Below are positions 6,277 to 7,644 of a DNA stretch of 7,644 nt, in pieces (the first letter of the stretch is position 1; each line of letters opens with the position of its first letter). The notes beneath the pieces are model-generated. The model was not told the DNA's origin. It saw only the letters and a program-made list of their open reading frames with translations, and did no database searches. Location of the stretch: the NCBI GenBank assembly GCA_030018715.1, contig JASEHN010000130.1, positions 1 through 7,644 of the forward strand, given 5' to 3'. The translations under genes were made by a program, and so were the position numbers. Origin of the DNA: Thermodesulfobacteriota bacterium. Its GTDB lineage: Bacteria; Desulfobacterota; SM23-61.

Positions 6277-7614
6277 ATGACCACAAGACTTGCTCGTTTC
6301 ACACAGAGGGCGCGAGAGCTTCGGCGGGAGCGATTTACCTCGTTGATGGGGTTGCTCTTCGATCTGGAGGGGTTGCGTGCCAGCTTTGAGCGCCAGGATG
6401 GAAGGAAGGCGCCCGGGGTGGATGGGATAAGAAAGGAGGATTATGCGGAGGGGTTAGGGGAGCGGCTGGCTGAATTGAGCGGTCGGTTACGCCGTCTGAG
6501 CTATCGGCCTAAGCCGGTGCGGCGGGTGTACATTCCCAAAGGGGATGGCCGATATCGCCCGTTGGGGATTCCCAGCTTCGAGGACCGGATCGTGCAGGAC
6601 AGGCTTAGCCTAATCTTGCAGGCGATCTGGGAACCGGAGTTTTGTGAGTGCTCGTATGGTTTCCGTCCAGGACGGAGCGCGCATGATGCGTTACGGCGGA
6701 TAGCGGAGATCATTACCAAGGAGCATACTCAATGGGTGGGGGAAGCGGACGTCAAGGGGTTTTTCGACCATGTCAGTCATGGCCATTTGATACGCTTCCT
6801 GGAGCACCGCATAGCCGACCCAAGGTTTCTGCGCATCCTTCGGCGGTTCCTCAAGGCAGGGGTAATGGAGGACGGGGTGGTGAGTGCGAGGGAGGAAGGG
6901 ACGCCCCAAGGTGGCCTGGTTTCTCCCGTACTGGCCAACATTTACCTCCATTATGTTTTAGACCTCTGGTTCGAGAGGCGCTTTGGGAAGTCATGCCGAG
7001 GTAAAGCGTATTTAGTGCGCTTTGCGGATGATTTTCTTGCGTGCTTTGAGGACAAGGAGGACGCCCGGCGATTCCTGCCCGAGTTAACAGAACGGCTGGC
7101 GGCGTTTGACTTAGAGGTAGAGCCTCGGAAAACGTCAGTATTGCGTTTTGGGAGTGAGGCCGAGCGGGAGTGCTGGAGGGATGGGTTGCGGCGACCCGCC
7201 ACCTTTTCCTTCCTTGGCTTCACGCACTTTGTCAGCCGTAGCCGTCGAAGACACTTCGTGGTGGGCCGCAAGACGGAGGGGAAGCGGTTCTGCAAGAAGC
7301 TGAAATTGCTGAACCAACGTCTGCGGGCCTTGAGAGTCGAAGGAGGCAGAGCCATGATGGCGCATGTGGAGAGTCATCTCCGGGGCCATATTCAATACTA
7401 CGGGGTCAGCGGTAATACGCGAAGCTTGCGGAATTACTTTTTCCGGGCCTGTAGGCTCCTTTGTAAATGGCTCAACCGTCGCAGTCAACGCCGTTCTATC
7501 ACGTGGGCGCGGTTCTGGCCGATTATTTCTGGCCGGATGCCCTATCCTCGCATTGTTCACAATCTTTATCCCCATCCTCAGTGGATGACTCAAACTGGGA
7601 GCCGGATGGTGTAA
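6277..7614 (+). CDS. ltrA: Group II intron reverse transcriptase/maturase
   Basis: This intron-encoded protein binds its own intron RNA, helps it splice (maturase) and copies it into DNA at a new site. From the ATG at 6277 it has 445 residues. The RT domain spans roughly 20-320, with KAPGVDGIRK (44-53), VYIPKGDGRYRPLGIPSFEDRIVQ (84-107), YGFRPGRSAHDAL (127-139), EADVKGFFD carrying the first catalytic Asp (D158), GTPQGGLVSPVLANIYL (208-224) and the RFADD active site (D251, D252), where Phe replaces the usual Tyr. The maturase/X domain follows at about 340-430, with HIQYYGVSGN and PRIVHNLY. No Cys-rich HNH endonuclease tail is present. A GTG at 6205 would add 24 residues that look like intron RNA, so I prefer the ATG, although its ribosome site is weak. 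The frame is intact. The last codons and stop overlap domain V. Confidence 0.93.
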   Translation: MTTRLARFTQRARELRRERFTSLMGLLFDLEGLRASFERQDGRKAPGVDGIRKEDYAEGLGERLAELSGRLRRLSYRPKPVRRVYIPKGDGRYRPLGIPSFEDRIVQDRLSLILQAIWEPEFCECSYGFRPGRSAHDALRRIAEIITKEHTQWVGEADVKGFFDHVSHGHLIRFLEHRIADPRFLRILRRFLKAGVMEDGVVSAREEGTPQGGLVSPVLANIYLHYVLDLWFERRFGKSCRGKAYLVRFADDFLACFEDKEDARRFLPELTERLAAFDLEVEPRKTSVLRFGSEAERECWRDGLRRPATFSFLGFTHFVSRSRRRHFVVGRKTEGKRFCKKLKLLNQRLRALRVEGGRAMMAHVESHLRGHIQYYGVSGNTRSLRNYFFRACRLLCKWLNRRSQRRSITWARFWPIISGRMPYPRIVHNLYPHPQWMTQTGSRMV

Positions 7615-7631
7615 CGCACCACGTCCGGTTC
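7599..7631 (+). ncRNA. Group II intron domain V (catalytic hairpin)
   Basis: The sequence reads gagccggatgg...accacgtccggttc, 33 bases, close to the usual 34. The AGC triad is at 7600-7602. The lower stem 7599-7606 pairs with 7624-7631, with a G-U wobble at G7601-T7629. A two-base bulge (c7622, g7623) and an upper stem 7607-7611 with 7617-7621 cap a small loop containing taa. These are the defining parts of domain V. The RT stop codon (7612-7614) lies in that loop. Confidence 0.85.
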
Positions 7632-7644
7632 TGCGAGGGGCCGG

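Larger units (their letters stand above)
5739..7644 (+). mobile_element. Group II intron, 3' end beyond the window
   Basis: A mobile self-splicing ribozyme with its own reverse transcriptase. The 5' part (about 5739-6276) is non-coding and strongly structured, the ORF (6277-7614) sits where domain IV is expected, and domain V follows at 7599-7631. The likely 5' end is gttgcgg at 5739-5745, resembling the GUGYG consensus but not matching it well, so the left boundary may be off by tens of bases. Domain VI and the 3' splice site would start at the right edge and are not seen. The RT has no HNH endonuclease domain, so this intron would depend on a retrohoming route without second-strand cleavage. 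Confidence 0.8.

Overview
The window looks like an accessory, decaying stretch of a bacterial chromosome. Protein style (OFA-like MFS permease, tricarboxylate-transporter TctB relic, CaiB/BaiF CoA-transferase, Fe-S aldo/keto reductase tail), two RAYT-type transposase sequences and a large group II intron together suggest a Desulfobacterota/deltaproteobacterium-like or related environmental anaerobe. That assignment is inference; there is no marker gene here.

Layout. 1-615: C-terminal half of an MFS transporter that enters from the left edge. 671-784: N-terminal stub of a RAYT/Y1 transposase. 820-2130 (minus): a complete MFS permease. 2181-2564: the ferredoxin-like [4Fe-4S] tail of an aldo/keto reductase without its catalytic barrel. 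2673-3563: a RAYT element, with tandem REP-like repeats on the left, one inverted copy on the right, and a transposase between them that is frameshifted at its HUH motif. 3582-3822: the C-terminal end of a tctB gene cut off by that element and also frameshifted. 3932-5109: a CaiB/BaiF CoA-transferase interrupted by a one-base loss in a G run. 5110-5450: no gene, one long hairpin. 5451-5621: a small predicted exported protein. About 5739 to the right edge: a group II intron with a structured 5' RNA, an intact reverse transcriptase/maturase and a recognisable domain V; its 3' end lies outside the window.

How it fits together. The TctB relic and the CoA-transferase are the remains of a carboxylate uptake and CoA-activation locus. 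The two MFS permeases and the reductase tail also suggest small-organic-acid transport and metabolism. Mobile elements have cut into this cargo. Three separate single-base indels fall within about 1.6 kb (near 3036, 3639 and 4642), while the minus-strand MFS gene and the intron RT are clean. The cluster is therefore either a real pseudogene patch or a patch of sequencing error in short homopolymers. I found no CRISPR array, tRNA, rRNA or defence system, and nothing that I would call a clearly new system.
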